This document shows positions 23,533 to 37,440 of a DNA stretch of 64,000 nucleotides, piece by piece. Position 1 is the first letter of the stretch, and the number at the start of each line of letters is the position of its first letter. The position numbers and the translations under genes were made by a program. Under the pieces are notes generated by a model, which saw only the letters and a program-made list of their open reading frames with translations, was not told the DNA's origin and did no database searches. Source of the DNA: Artemia franciscana (Eukaryota > Arthropoda > Branchiopoda > Anostraca > Artemiidae); the NCBI RefSeq assembly GCF_032884065.1, contig NC_088881.1, positions 10,196,324-10,260,323 on the forward strand, written 5' to 3'.

Positions 23533-23707
23533 TAGCGGAACGGCTTACTTTTGGTGCTGAAAAGTCAATTTTTAATATGAAATTAGCGCTCTTTAGCTTT
23601 TTTCTAACCCTACTGAAATTCATTTTTAGTTTTTTATACTGACCATATTCTTTATTAACAACAAGTTTTTAATGCTCTCCTGGCCTTTTTTCTGGTTCTT
23701 TTGTCAG

Positions 23708-23807
23708 GATGCCTAAGATGAGCAAGAGACGGCCGAACCGGCACCAAGATACCCCAGGTTTGGAATTATCGACCACTTGGATAGAGAACTATCAAGGTTG
23801 GAAAATG
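23708..23807 (+). CDS. Weak candidate exon, unknown product
   Basis: A GC-richer stretch after a pyrimidine-rich acceptor (TTCTTTTGTCAG, AG at 23706-23707) and before AAATG-GTAAAG (GT at 23808-23809). It contains a Met-Pro-Lys start-like segment rich in Lys and Arg (MSKRRPNRHQDTP). I do not recognise the product; it could be a host exon or part of the transposase region. Confidence 0.22.
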
Positions 23808-24289
23808 GTAAAGCACTCGAATAGTATTGAATAAGTTACATTTGCTTTGGCATAATCAACAACTTCTTATCATCTGGATCCATACCTTTGGAATTAAAAA
23901 GTCAAAACCTGCCAATCTTAGGCAAGTCTCCTATCTAGATAAGGGACCAAATGTCAATAATGAATATCGAAACGTAAATATTGATATAGGAAACGATATT
24001 TGAAGATTTATCCTTAATTCCTGTTTTTTCAACAATCTACTAGTGAACACCCAACAAAAAACTCAAACATACAAAAAATTCTCGTTAATATCCAATGTAA
24101 ATTGGAAATTCTAAGGGGTAATTGCCCTCCTCCCCTGCCTTCCTTGACTAAGCCTATGCAATGAAGTCATTCGTCTACAAAATTTACAATTTTTACCAAA
24201 AATTAACAATTTACAAAATTGTTTTCTCTACTGCCCAAATTCAACGATTTTCTAATGACGGATTTAGCTTATGCAAAAACTGAACCTGA
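23808..24289. other. AT-rich DNA, nothing identified
   Basis: No exon or repeat that I can support. Confidence 0.4.
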
Positions 24290-24650
24290 TCAGCCTTCTT
24301 TCGAAGAAAAAAATAACCATTTAAAATCAATGTTTATTTGGCTTTAAATTCGAGAAACGAAACAATTAGACAACACTGTTTTATGTTTCGATGAAAGCTA
24401 TGACGTTCTCAAAGACGCAAAACCGTACACAAATACAAAAATCAGACTAAGTCGGAAAAAAATAATAGTTTTCCCTTTCCTCAAATTAAAATAAATGTTA
24501 ATGTTTTTTGGCTTCAAAGGATAAGGTAGTTAGACAATATTGTTTTCCTTTGAATTGAAAGCTGTAAAGTCCTTAAAGACGTAGAACATGGGTAAACACA
24601 TAAAAATAATTGGCTCTATGAGAAAAAATTCAATTATGATTCCCTTTGGT
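24290..24650 (+). repeat. Diverged direct duplication, about 175 bp
   Basis: Two strongly diverged copies share TTTGGCTTnAAA, TTAGACAAnnnTGTTTT, a GAAAGCT-rich segment and AAAGACG followed by ACACA-AAAA. The first is about 24300-24465 and the second about 24470-24640. Confidence 0.4.
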
Positions 24651-25136
24651 GTTTATTTCTATTTCTCCGTCATTCCCGACAAAAAAACTATATGGAAAAT
24701 CTATTAATGCTTTGGAAAACTGCTAATAACCGTCTTGGTTCTAATTTACCTCATAGGGAAATATTAGGCAATGCTTTCCCCTTTGTAGGAGTGTTGGAGC
24801 ATTCATGAAATAAAAAATTGAATAAGAATAAAATAAAAAATTGAAAGGTAAATTTGATAAAATGTAATCAAAATAGAATCACATTGTTCGTGAATGATTT
24901 ATTAAATTTCTCTTTCAAGTAACAAGGATAGTGCAAATGTAATCTGACTGATTTAAGTAGGTAAGTGGAAACTAAAAAAGGAAATGCCAAGAAAATAATC
25001 CATGGAATTGGTACAAAAACTCTTTATAAAAAAAAATTGAAAAAGTCGAAACGTAGGTAAAAAAAAAAAAGAATTAGAAAAAACATATGCAAACAACAGC
25101 TCAAATGAATTTATTAAAATAAATTTGGAATATATA

Positions 25137-25650
25137 AGGTATAGCTCAAGAAGGCAGAGGTTTACTTTGAAGGTTGGTCTTCAGAATGCATATAATAAAT
25201 TTGGTACAACGTCATTTGTTCGGTAAAACGTCGAACAAGGTGCAGCTCAAGAACATATAGATTTACTTTGAAGGTCTACTTTACTTTTAAGGTTGTGTTT
25301 GGGAATAAATATAATAAATTTTGGAATAAATAATATATAGCTCAAGAAGGTACAGGCTTACTTTGATCTGGTCCTTAAGAGTGAACATAATAAATTCACT
25401 ACAACGTCATTTGTTTGGTAAAACGTCAATTAACGTACAGCTCAACAAGGTAAAACTTTACTTTGAAGGTGTTCTTTACTTTTAAGGCTGTCTTTAGGAA
25501 TGAATATAGTGAATTTTGGAATAAATAATATATAGATCCAGAAGGTACAGGTTTACTTTGAGGTTGTCCCTAAGAGTGAACATAATAAATTTGGTACAAA
25601 GTCATTTGTTCGGTAAAACGTCAAATAACGTACAGCTCAAGAAGATTGAA
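25137..25650 (+). repeat. Tandem repeat, unit about 194 bp, about 2.6 copies
   Basis: Units begin with ATATATAGCTCAAGAAGG-like sequence (near 25137, 25331 and 25526) and contain CAGGTTTACTTTGA, AACATAATAAATT, the phrase ACGTCATTTGTTCGGTAAAA and TTTACTTTTAAGG. Confidence 0.7.
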
Positions 25651-26354
25651 GTTATCTTGTTTCATATAACGGATGCTTCATATAACAGAGAGCATCAAAG
25701 TGGCCTGAAAACTATGCTTTCTGCTATAGCTTTTAGAGTTGTAATTTCTCAGGAGAATGTATATTAAATCAGGCATTTATTTTTAATTGTTCTAGAGAGA
25801 GAAGGCCTATGCAGGATTTTTTTTTTGCCTCAACACAAATGACAATACTGCATTGGAGGAATTGAATGTTTTTAATAGGTTTTATGGAAGGATGTTGATT
25901 ATATGGTTGTATGTAGTTGGAAAGCATGTCTTGACCGGTCCATGGGCTTGGGAATAGAGCTAAAGTTTCAAAAGAACTTTAGATTTTATAAAGGGAGTAA
26001 ACAGACTTGAAATTTTGAGGGAAGTGGTCAAAATATTTTTACTCTGGTCCATACAAAACGGTATATTCTATGGTATTTTTTCTTATGCCTGTCGTCCAAT
26101 AGGCTCTAGGGATCGCCAGTTTTATTGAAAATGAGTGTCATGTGAATTTGAATTAGTGCTAGAAGGAATGGGGGATATTCTCTTTAGTTCCCAGAAAACA
26201 GTTTATGCATTTTTTCATTTTATTTTAATACCTGTGTGTTTAATACCTTCTGTTATCCTCCTTGACTAGTTATTACTGCAAAACATTTTACATTGTATAT
26301 GGGATTTCCCTTTTATAAAATTCTGTATTGCCTTGATGATAATTATATTGCTAG

Positions 26355-26438
26355 ATTATGCCTAAGAACAAAGTGAAGAAACTTACAGTCTACTATAAGC
26401 CAAATAAAAAATTTTATATTGTGAAACTGGTCATGAAG
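26355..26438 (+). CDS. Weak candidate exon, unknown product
   Basis: An 84-base open segment (28 codons) after TATATTGCTAG (AG at 26353-26354) and before ATGAAG-GTGAGC (GT at 26439-26440). The peptide is Lys/Val/Tyr-rich (LTVYYKPNKKFYIVKL). The donor is good but the acceptor is poor. No family recognised. Confidence 0.2.
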
Positions 26439-26885
26439 GTGAGCAAGAAGAAATGAAGGAAAAGTATAAGGAAAAACTTACCTTTTGCTTTACTGACTGT
26501 TGAGTAAAGAGCAATGAAAAGTAAAGATCAGAACATTATTGGAAATAATGAGGTTACCTGCAGGAGGCGGCATGTTCCTAGCGTGTTTGAAATGTGCCAA
26601 ATATTTAGGGAGTGTGCTACGCTTGGGAGAACTGTTTGGCACTCCTAGATTTACACTAGGCTGTGGTAAGTGACGTATCCCTCAGAAAAAAAGATTGTTA
26701 AGATTTGAAAACAATGAAAATGAAACAGTATCCTCCGCATACGTAATAGTTTCAGCCGAAAGAATAAACCAAACACGATCAATAATCCGTTAGGACACAT
26801 TAAGCTACAACAGGATACGTTAAGAAAAGATTGGGTCGTAAAAATAAGTCTTGGGGTTTCACTAAGTCCAGAAGACTTAGTTCCT

Positions 26886-27141
26886 CGGAACTAAAAGTAC
26901 TTTGGCCACAGGATAATCCCATTCATCAACGGCTTTAGATGGTTAAACACAACCAAATATTATCTATGTTACTTATTGATACCTTTGTTAATTCAACGAT
27001 TACAGTATTCTCAATTGGGCAGGGATTTAAGGAGAAGTAAGAGTTCAGGGAATACTTTATTAGACAAGTAAATCAAGCACAGTAATCTTTAAAAAATAAT
27101 ATATATAATGAGAAACAGTAAAGAAAGTTAGAATCAGTCAA
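26886..27141 (+). repeat. Dispersed direct repeat, copy 1
   Basis: About 255 bp matching 27478-27731: shares AGGATAATCCCATTCATCAA, TTGATACCTT, GTTAATTCAACGATTA, GGGCAGG, GAGAGTTCAGG and AATGAGAA in order. Confidence 0.7.
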
Positions 27142-27477
27142 AAGCTAAGAGCCAATACATCTTTTTTAATTTCTTTTTAATTTGGAAGAATTACACAATT
27201 CATTAGTAGTAAAATTAAAAGTACCTAATAATAAAATAATAACTCATCTTCGAAAAAGTAGAAGCTAGATCAGAAAATATATAAAGCAGAAGAATGTACT
27301 TCTTCATTATTTTGTGAAGAATTGAATTGAAAGAGGAATTGATTTTTATCATTAAAAGAAACACACACTCCTAACTTTTCAGAAATATATTGTTGAAGCT
27401 GCTGATTACTGGACTACTACTCCAAGTACTTCTAACAACTTACTGCAGCACCAAGCCATCTGAGACCAACACAGTAC

Positions 27478-27731
27478 TAGGAAACTAAAAGTACTTGGTC
27501 ATAGGATAATCCCATTCATCAACGGTGTTAGATGGTTTTATAGAACCAAATTATATATGTATCATTCATTGATACCTTGTTAATTCAACGATTAAAGTAT
27601 TCTAAATTAGGCAGGGGGTTAAGGAAAAGTGAGAGTTCAGGAATGGCTCTCTTAGGAAAGTTAATCAAACTCATTAATCTTCAAAAAATGCTTACACATA
27701 ATGAGAACCGGTAAAGATAGTTTGAATTCCC
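27478..27731 (+). repeat. Dispersed direct repeat, copy 2
   Basis: Second copy of the repeat at 26886-27141, about 590 bp downstream and moderately diverged. The 330 bp between them holds no recognised feature. Confidence 0.7.
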
Positions 27732-29160
27732 ATTTTCCTTTAACATTTGTCTTAAATCTTTTCTTACGCCGACATCCATCCCTTTTAGGGGATAACCTGC
27801 TTCCTGTTGGGCCCTTGACGGTTGTTTGACAAAGACAATCTTGGGTAATCTATCATTCATTTTCTATATTCATTAGAATGTAACCTAGTCTACTCTTTCT
27901 GTCATCACAGCCAGACAAAGTGGAATTGACCCAAAACTTTCGTATGGCTTACAGTTTGAGATAAGGTCATTCAGTTGGGTACCCCAAACATTACCTCTAT
28001 AATTACCACTACCTCTATAGTGTCTAGTGCCCTATAATGTCTAGTGCCCAATATCATAAATCATATTTTAGTATTCAATTGCATATCTCTAACTTAATGA
28101 CCACAAAATAAATGAGAACTCAGTTACGACACTATTAGCACCTGATAGTCTTATTATTTTATATTACTATTATCATTATAAAATACTAGGATTCTTTAAT
28201 AATTAGTTTTTGATCCTTTTAGTACTGTTACTAATTATTCCTCACAAAATAAGAGTTTCAGAAGCTCCTAAGAAGTCTAGTTTGAAGTGTCTGAATTCTT
28301 CTGTCAAGTCAATATGTCGATGTAATATTTGTTTTCTAAGCGTTGCAGCATTCCAAGCTTTAGTTTTTTGTATTCTTTAAATCATTGAAATTATTATAGC
28401 CTCAGGAAAAGTAATGATCCTGAAACCAGAACGGTAAACCAAGGAAACCAAGGTACCAATACATTTTCTCAACTCTACAAGTGACGTTCCATGGATCTCC
28501 AGGTGAATAGAGGCTCCGTGTACTCCTGAACCCATTGTAGTGATAGCACACTTGATTGCACTCTTCTATCAACAAGATTTGAAAGCCTGCAAAGACAATC
28601 TCAAGCCTATTAGTTCTAAGTTTCTTTTATGAAAACCTATAAGGGGTTTTTCTTTATAAGGGGAAAAATAGGTCACCCAATCACATAATCAAATACATCA
28701 TCAGCCCCTCAGGTCTCAAAGGGTATCCGCAAGAAATGCAATGGTTAAAATCAGAAATCAGGTGATCTAGTTCTCCAATTTATCCAATTGCTGTTTTATT
28801 TTTTTGAGTGAATAATTTTTTTCTTTTACTTATCAGTTGTTCGGTAGTATCCGTCGATGGTAGTTCATATTTGTTTTGATTTAGTGCAAATCGCATATAT
28901 TGGTGAATAACTCACTTTATTGTTTGTTAGGCATTTGATTTTAATTCTTCTTAATCTTAGGTCTTTTATTGAATTTTTTGATGTTTTTTTCATTAGTTTT
29001 GTTGTACTTTCCGTGCTTATTTTTTTGGTTTTTCTTTTTTCCTTGATCACATAATTTTGTTCGCGCTAAAGAAGAGAGGCGGTTTCTGTGTATTCTTCAG
29101 TATTTTCATTTGGCCTTTAAAAGCCCCATTTTTGATCGTATTCTTTCTTTATGATATATA
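27732..29160. other. AT-rich DNA, nothing identified
   Basis: Low-complexity AT-rich sequence, with a T-rich stretch at 28790-29050. No exon, RNA gene or element recognised. Confidence 0.4.
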
Positions 29161-29266
<106 letters not shown>

Positions 29267-30689
29267 GTTGTCTGTGTGTGGATCTGTGGATGGATCAGGT
29301 GACGTCATGTTTGTTCGCATATGACGTCTGAATTATTTCACACTAATACAAAAGAAGAAAAAAACTAAAAAAGGTAAAAACTACAAAAAAAACTAAAAAG
29401 AAAAAAAAACTAAAAAAGCTAAAAAACTAAAAAAAACTAAAAAAAGGTAAAAATCTAATAACTAAAAAAAAAACTGAAAAAAATAAAAAAAGGCAAAAAC
29501 TACAAAAAAAATAAAAACTAATAAAAAAACTAAAAAAGCTAAAAAACTAAAAAAACTAAAAAAAACTAAAAAAAGGTAAAAAACTAAAAACTAAAAAAGA
29601 AAAAAACTAAAAAAAAGGAAAAAACTGAAAAATAAAAGAGAAAAAGAAAACTAAAAAAATATGAATAAATTATATATAAAAATAAGTTGTTTGTGGGTTA
29701 TGTCTGTCTGTCTGTCTGTCGAGTGACGTCGTGTTTGTCCGCATATGACGTCTGAATTATTTCACACTAATACAAAAGAAGAAAAAAAACTAAAAAAGGT
29801 AAAAACTACAAAAAAAACTAAAAAGAAAAAAAACTAAAAAAGCTAAAAAACTAAAAAAAACTAAAAAAAGGTAAAAAACTAAAAACTAAAAAAAACTGAA
29901 AAAACTAAAAAAAGGCAAAAACTAAAAAAAAACTAAAAACTAATAAAAAAACTAAAAAAGCTAAAAAACTAAAAAAACTAAAAAAACTAAAAAAAGGTAA
30001 AAAACAAAAAAAAACTAAAAACTAAAAAAGAAAAAACTAAAAAAAAGGAAAAAACTGAAAAATAAGAGAAAAAGAAAACTAAAAAAATATTAATAAATAT
30101 AAAAAATGTAAATATAAATATAAGATAAATTAGCAATCAACAAAGCACCGAGACACAAATGACGACCGGGACACAGGGAGTATAAATGACGACCAGGACA
30201 TAAGTAAAAAAAAAAACTAAAAAAACTAAAAAAATGGTAAAAACTACAAAAAAACTAAAAACTAATAAAAAAACTAAAAAATCTAAAAATCTAAATAAAC
30301 TAAAAAAGAAAAAAAAGAAAAAAGGAAAAAAATAAAGGAGAAAAACAAAACTAAAAAACGAATGTATATACAGACCGGGACACCGGGATACAAATGACGA
30401 CCGGGACACAGGGAATATAAATGACGACCGGGACACAGGGACACAACTACAATGGGGACGCCGGGGGGCACAGGGGGATATAAATGACGAGCGGGACACC
30501 GGGACACAAGGAATATAAATGACGCCCGGGACACTCAAAGAGAAATCACAGACTGGAACACCGGGACACAAATGACGACCGGGACACAGGGAATATAAAT
30601 GACGACCGGGACACAGGGACATAACTACAAAGGGGACGCCGGGGTGCACAGGGGGATATATAAATGACGATGGCGACTCAGGGAATGGT

Positions 30690-31003
<314 letters not shown>

Positions 31004-31091
31004 ATATTCACAGGTGGGACATAGGGACACAACTACAATGGCGCGTAACTAATATGGCGCGTAACGACTTACGTGCGCGGGGGGGCTTGGG

Positions 31092-31119
31092 GGGGGCGCG
31101 AAGCGCCCCCACCAACTAG
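31092..31119 (+). other. Inner Helitron 3'-end-like hairpin and CTAG (copy A)
   Basis: GGGGGCGC, loop GAA, GCGCCCCC (31092-31110), then ACCAA and CTAG at 31116-31119. It has the same layout as the true terminus that starts two bases downstream, and is repeated in copies B, C and F. Confidence 0.7.
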
Positions 31120-31155
31120 GTGTTGGGGTGGCGCGAAGCGCCACCCCAACAGCTA

Positions 31156-31156
<1 letters not shown>

Positions 31157-31233
<77 letters not shown>
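31157..31233. repeat. (TA)n microsatellite
   Basis: TA tract directly after the CTAG end of Helitron A and directly before the truncated LINE. Confidence 0.95.
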
Positions 31234-31237
<4 letters not shown>

Positions 31238-32917
31238 GAACACTGACTTATTATGTAATTCTGACCGATCTGAAATCTTTCTCGGTTCCCTAACCAGAGG
31301 ATTCCATCTTGCTGAAAAAGATCTTCTATTTACTTATGTTCACAGTCGAGGTGGTCTTACGTCCAACCTTGATCATGTAATGTGTCAGATTCAACTCTAC
31401 TTTCATCAATAGTTCATGTGGACGACTCTAAAATCGACGACGATCATTTACCAATCACGTGCCAACTATCTTGCTCCATGGCGTGCTCTGTGCAAAGTAA
31501 CTCTCTTAAGTGGTTCTCAAAGTTAAAATGGAAAATACCAATGTTCCACTTTATGTCTTGACATTATCCCATTTATTATCATCTATGAAAGTGCCTTTCA
31601 ACTTATTGCAAATATCTGTATGTTCAACTTCAACTGGGATAGATACAAACTCATATTATCAGCAAATAGTGTTCTATCCCTTTGGAAAGTTGATCCCAAA
31701 GTGAAGATGGCTAAACAAAAAGCTAAGTTCTGGCTCCGTATGTGGATAGCCTGTGATCGTCCTTATTTTGGTTCAGTACATCAAATAAAACAGAAAACCA
31801 AACGAGAGTACAAATATTCCCTGCGTAGAGCAAGACTGAATGCCTGGCATGGTCCTTGTGACGAGAAATCCTGGGATCGTGTTATAAACAGTGTAAAGTG
31901 TTCACCTCCAAATAATTTGTCTCTTCGGCTATGTGGCTTCGTTTCTCATTATAAAAATATTTTGCTTTCATTTAATATTAATCTCCAAAATCATTTTACA
32001 AAGCTTGTCAACTCAACCCTCCCAATCCGTATTAACCAATCTCATGTGTTATCGGTGGAATATGGTGTTATACTCCGAGCTCTTAAGCAAGTGAATAAGT
32101 CTGAGTCTCTCGATAGTAATGGTCTTTGCTTCAAGTTTTTTGCATATGATTGTCCTGAACTGTTGAAGCATTTGCAGTTATTGTTTCAGATGTATTTGGC
32201 ACAGTTCGTTGTGCCAGATAGCTTTTTGTCCGGTTTTATATATCCCATAGTCAAGAGGGGTAAGGACCAGTGCTTACTCTAATTACTAATTATGTTTTGG
32301 GAGTGCTCCACCAGCATCAACTGTTTGCTTGGGTTTTTCAACTATACCATGTTCAGCAAGTGTTAAATGGTTGGGTCTTTTTCCACGTCACTTTCGTCTA
32401 CTTGCTCCACTATTACGTCCAGTGTGCTGAAAAGTATGCGGGTTGGATACGCGAAAATTTCACCAAATCGTGGTCGGTATAACCGAAAAGGACTGTGCCG
32501 TCTTTATTCTAGTTTTCGTGCCCCTGCTGTTTTTATCTTTCTGGTTTTGATTTCCTCCTTCGCAAGAAGGATACAAAGAAAATACACTCAGGATATTTTA
32601 AGTATTGCAAGTATTTACTGCGTCTGCCTCGGTGGTATCGCAATCATACAGTAGTTTCCAAATTTGACATCGTTGATGCGCCCTCGCTTCTGAAACATTT
32701 ATCTAAAGATATATCTCTTAAAACTCGGCAAATGATTGGTGTTTTTTGACCCTTTTTGGCCATTTTTTGAATTGAGGTAATTTACTTATGTTGTATGTTG
32801 TTATGCGGTTATGTTATTTACGTTGTTATTTTTTTTTCTTGTTTTTCTTGTTTTGTGTGTTTCCACACTCCACAGTTTAATGTACTTTGTGGGTAATAAA
32901 TAAATTATTATTATTAT

Positions 32918-32920
<3 letters not shown>
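31234..32920 (+). pseudogene. Second LINE, 5'-truncated and internally deleted
   Basis: Related to the LINE at 8.9-13 kb but a different family. It begins inside the endonuclease domain just after the GDFN position (NTDLL, then TSNLDHVM near 31365). A long open stretch, 31620-32282, covers the linker and RT fingers (KAKFWLRMW, then SNGLCFKFF and VVPDSFLSGFIYPIVKRGK). RT motifs A to D with the YADD box are missing at about 32285-32300. C-terminal tail sequence resumes at about 32440 (MRVGYAKISPNRG). The 3' UTR ends in AATAAATAA and an (ATT)n tail at 32899-32920. Several frameshifts and stops are present. 5' truncation is typical of LINE insertion. Confidence 0.75.

Positions 32921-33001
<81 letters not shown>
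32921..33001. repeat. (TA)n microsatellite
   Basis: TA tract between the LINE (ATT)n tail and the 3' end of inverted Helitron D. Confidence 0.95.
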
Positions 33002-33005
<4 letters not shown>

Positions 33006-33800
33006 GCTGTTGGGGTGGCGCTTCGTGCCAAACCCCCCCCCCCCCCCAAGGCCCCTCCGCGTGCGTAAGTCGTTACGCGCCATATTAGTTACGCGCCATT
33101 GTAGTTGTGTCCCTGTGTCCCACTTGTGAATATAGATAGATATATATATGTTTTTAACTACGTAAAACTTAAGAATATACAACATTCTTCGCTGTCCCAT
33201 TGTCTGTGCATATAAATAGATTGTCAGGTTTACCGACTCTTGAACATGCAACATTTAATTGTCCATGGGAAAAACAATCCGTATTCAGATCTATACCTCA
33301 TTATTCTAATGATTGCCCTTGAGCTTTGTTGATGGTGATTGCTAATCGAACGTTCCCTATGTCCCCATCGTCATTTATATATCTCCCTGTGCCCCTCAGC
33401 ATCCCCGTTGTAGTTGTGTCCCTGTGTCCTGGTCGTCATTTATATTCCCTGTTTCCCGGTCGTCATTTGCGTCCCGGTGTCCCAGTATGTAATTTCTTTT
33501 TGAGTGTCCCAGTTGTCATTTATATTCCCTGTGTCCCGGTGTCCCGGTCTTTAATTTCTCTTCGAACATTCCCTGTGTCCTGGACGTCATTTATATATCT
33601 CCCCTGTTCCCCAGCGTCCCCGTTGTAGTTGTGTCCCTGTGTCCCGGTCGTCATTTATATTCCCTGTGTCCCGGTCGGTATTTGTGTCCCGGTTTCCCTG
33701 TCTGTAATTTCATCAGTTGACAAACATGACGTCAGTCGACAAACAACTTCATGACGACATATAGCTCAATCCTTATAATGACGTCAGTCGACAAAAATGA
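33002..33800 (-). mobile_element. Helitron copy D (degraded)
   Basis: Minus-strand relative. The 3' end near 33003 retains half of the hairpin (GGGGTGGCGC), and the CTAG is altered to CTTC. Next come the conserved GTAACGACTTACG block, the RepHel C-terminal remnant (about 33150-33345) and the minisatellite (33346-33700), then 5' sequence with TGACGTCAGTCGACAAA repeats to ~33800, where it runs into copy E. Its RepHel remnant keeps the extra T lost in A, B, C and F, so CFSHGQL reads in frame. Confidence 0.75.
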
Positions 33801-35246
<1,446 letters not shown>

Positions 35247-35828
35247 AGGCAATATTAAATTTAAAATCAGAAAAAAAGAAGCCTACAGTAACTCAAATGT
35301 CAAAACGACCAGAAATAACTATTAAAGAATAAATGAAACCCAAAATGAACATTAATTAAATGAAGAATCATATCAAAAACATACAACAGGTACTAATACA
35401 AATGAATAAATACATCTTAGAACGAGTTAAGCTGAAATTGAATATGCAAATGTGGCTAAAACAAACAAGAATCCTTTACTATTGAAGTATAGCTGAAACC
35501 CAAAATGAGCTAAATTGAATTAACAATCATAGGAAACAAACATACAATAGATGCTAATATTCGATTACTCCTATTACTTTTTAATCGAAAGGGCACTAGA
35601 ACTTCATATATTCAATCAAATGAGCCCCCTACTAAGTTTACACGACCTTCTTTTCCATATGAAGTGCCTCTGGGGAAAAAATTAAATAAATAATAATAAA
35701 ACATTGGAGCCCTATCCCCTTTACTAAAGACAAGGCTAGAGCGTTGCCTCTGATAAGAAATTAAATGTCAGGAGCAACGCACATTTTTACTTTATCAACT
35801 TAGGATACTACCAGTCAATTTACAACTA
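35247..35828. other. AT-rich DNA, nothing identified
   Basis: A few short phrases recur (AAACCCAAAATGA near 35337 and 35498), suggesting an old duplication. No genes. Confidence 0.4.
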
Positions 35829-35829
35829 T

Positions 35830-35904
<75 letters not shown>
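35829..35904. repeat. (TA)n microsatellite
   Basis: About 36 TA units in otherwise unremarkable sequence. Confidence 0.95.
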
Positions 35905-35905
<1 letters not shown>

Positions 35906-36004
35906 CTGCAATTATTCATCCAGTATTACATCTTGTGGTGGTGGTGGTAGTCAGCATTACATCTTGGTAAGGCCAGGGCTTTATCTGAAGAATAATCAGG
36001 AATT

Positions 36005-36125
36005 AAATTAAGAAAATCATTTGTTTTTCAACTGAAATAAATTAATAACGAATAAGAATTTTTCTACATATGAGGGGGATTTCAACTCCTCAATCTCCCA
36101 CTTTCTATGCTAAAATATTATAGAT
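36005..36125 (+). repeat. Diverged RE1 end fragment
   Basis: TTTTTCAACTGAAA, then ATATGAGGGGGATT and CTATGCTAAAAT, follow the order of the RE1 foldback end (single arm only). Confidence 0.45.
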
Positions 36126-37440
36126 TGGTACTTGTCGGTTATATAGTAAACGCTCGGGAAGTGAATTTCGATTAATGCTAATGAAATGAAACAAAATATG
36201 ATGAAAATATATATTTGCTATATATAGCTATATATATATATATGCTATATATATATAGCTATATATGCTATATATAGGGCTATATATTTGCACATTAGGA
36301 GGGGGGTAAGGCATAGCATATATTAAATTCGCGACCTAGCCTAACCAAACCAAACTACCAACTAAATACTGAAATAAGATACAGCTACAATTTATTTTCC
36401 AACCAAGACAAAGCTAATTTTACAAGACAAAGCAATCATGGTATAAAGAAGTTGCTTGACCAGTTTCCTGTGTCATATTCGCATTATTCACGATCAAAAT
36501 TCTGTAGTGCTTATTGTATAACTGATAAGTACATATAGTTCTTCCAAAAGAAGTTTATCATTCCATGTAAACAGTCCTTATGCTTGAGCAATAATTTTTT
36601 AAAATTCGGGACAAAACTCAATTTTTAGCATAAGGAATAGTCGGCTGAGGGGGGGGCCGGCAGCTCCTCTAATATATGGAATAACAATACAAACTTGAAT
36701 TGAAGTTAGAGTTGAAACAAAGTTGAATTAAAGTTCAAAAAGAAGGGGCCTTTCAATTGGAATAAGAAGGTTTTCTAAAAGCATAATCAAACATGAGAAA
36801 ATGTTAGGAGGATAGGGTTCATCAGAAAATGTCACAATCTCTGATTCGTAGGTGCTTAATGCAAGCAAACTGACAGAAGTCTACAGAACTGTCATCAAAC
36901 ATTAATGGATATTAAATGTATTAAAAACCAGAAATTTGGGTTGTGGTAATCACTACCCGTTTTAGTATCCAAGGAGTATCTACCAAGCACAGTCTAGTTT
37001 TGAAAATGGAAGAAATACAGTGCATTTGTTTAAAAAGTTTTGGTGGTTTAAGCTCAATTCAGGTACGAAATACAGTGACTTTCATTTGCCTAGTAGGTAT
37101 ATCAGTGCATCACTGATGATCAGTGTATCAGTGATGATCACTGTATCAGTGCAATCTGATTCCTGATAGGCGGATTATAAATAGACTGCCAATTGAAGAC
37201 TATCATGTTGGGCTCTCATGGCGTCAGTAATCTTAATAAAGGTTTTTGTGAACCCAAAGAGTACTATTTTTTATTACTAAAATAATCAGACTTGGAGCTA
37301 GGAAAACCGCTTCCTTACTTTATTTCATTTTAATAAGTATGACTTGGGTCATGAATATTTTTTTGTCTAGCCTTTGTTCTATTACCAAGCATAATATTAA
37401 AAAAAGTATGCACTATTGTATATGTAGACACTTATTTGGC
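36126..37440. other. AT-rich DNA, nothing identified
   Basis: Includes TA-rich palindromic sequence at 36205-36290 (GCTATATATATATAGC-like) and a short CAGTGATGATCA duplication at 37110-37150. No genes. Confidence 0.4.

Larger units (their letters stand above)
21945..23625 (+). pseudogene. pogo/Tigger-type DDE transposase remnant
   Basis: Decayed coding sequence spread over frames. From about 21980 a peptide with FVSPGKQCPE leads into SGWMT (near 22060 and again near 22230), a LYLQHF segment, VKPSKQSP and a TDD segment, then LLSIPPCTTYKLNPL near 22390. That order matches the DDE_1 domain of pogo/Tigger transposases, where SGWM, the HF helix, the second Asp and the LPPHTTHxLQPLD motif follow each other. 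Further on, about 23215-23400, a DYILVELKSKKGK stretch followed by a VYFLKEAG segment resembles the C-terminal tail of the same proteins. Stops at many points (for example the TAA at 22050) show it is dead. Two tandem duplications lie inside it. The typical C-terminal His motif is Cys here (PPC instead of PPH). Confidence 0.6.

Noticed and set aside
29340..29660. Possible poly(A)-tailed retroposon cluster
   Set aside because: The A-rich CTAAAAA tract is an internal part of every Helitron copy and is not a set of poly(A) tails.
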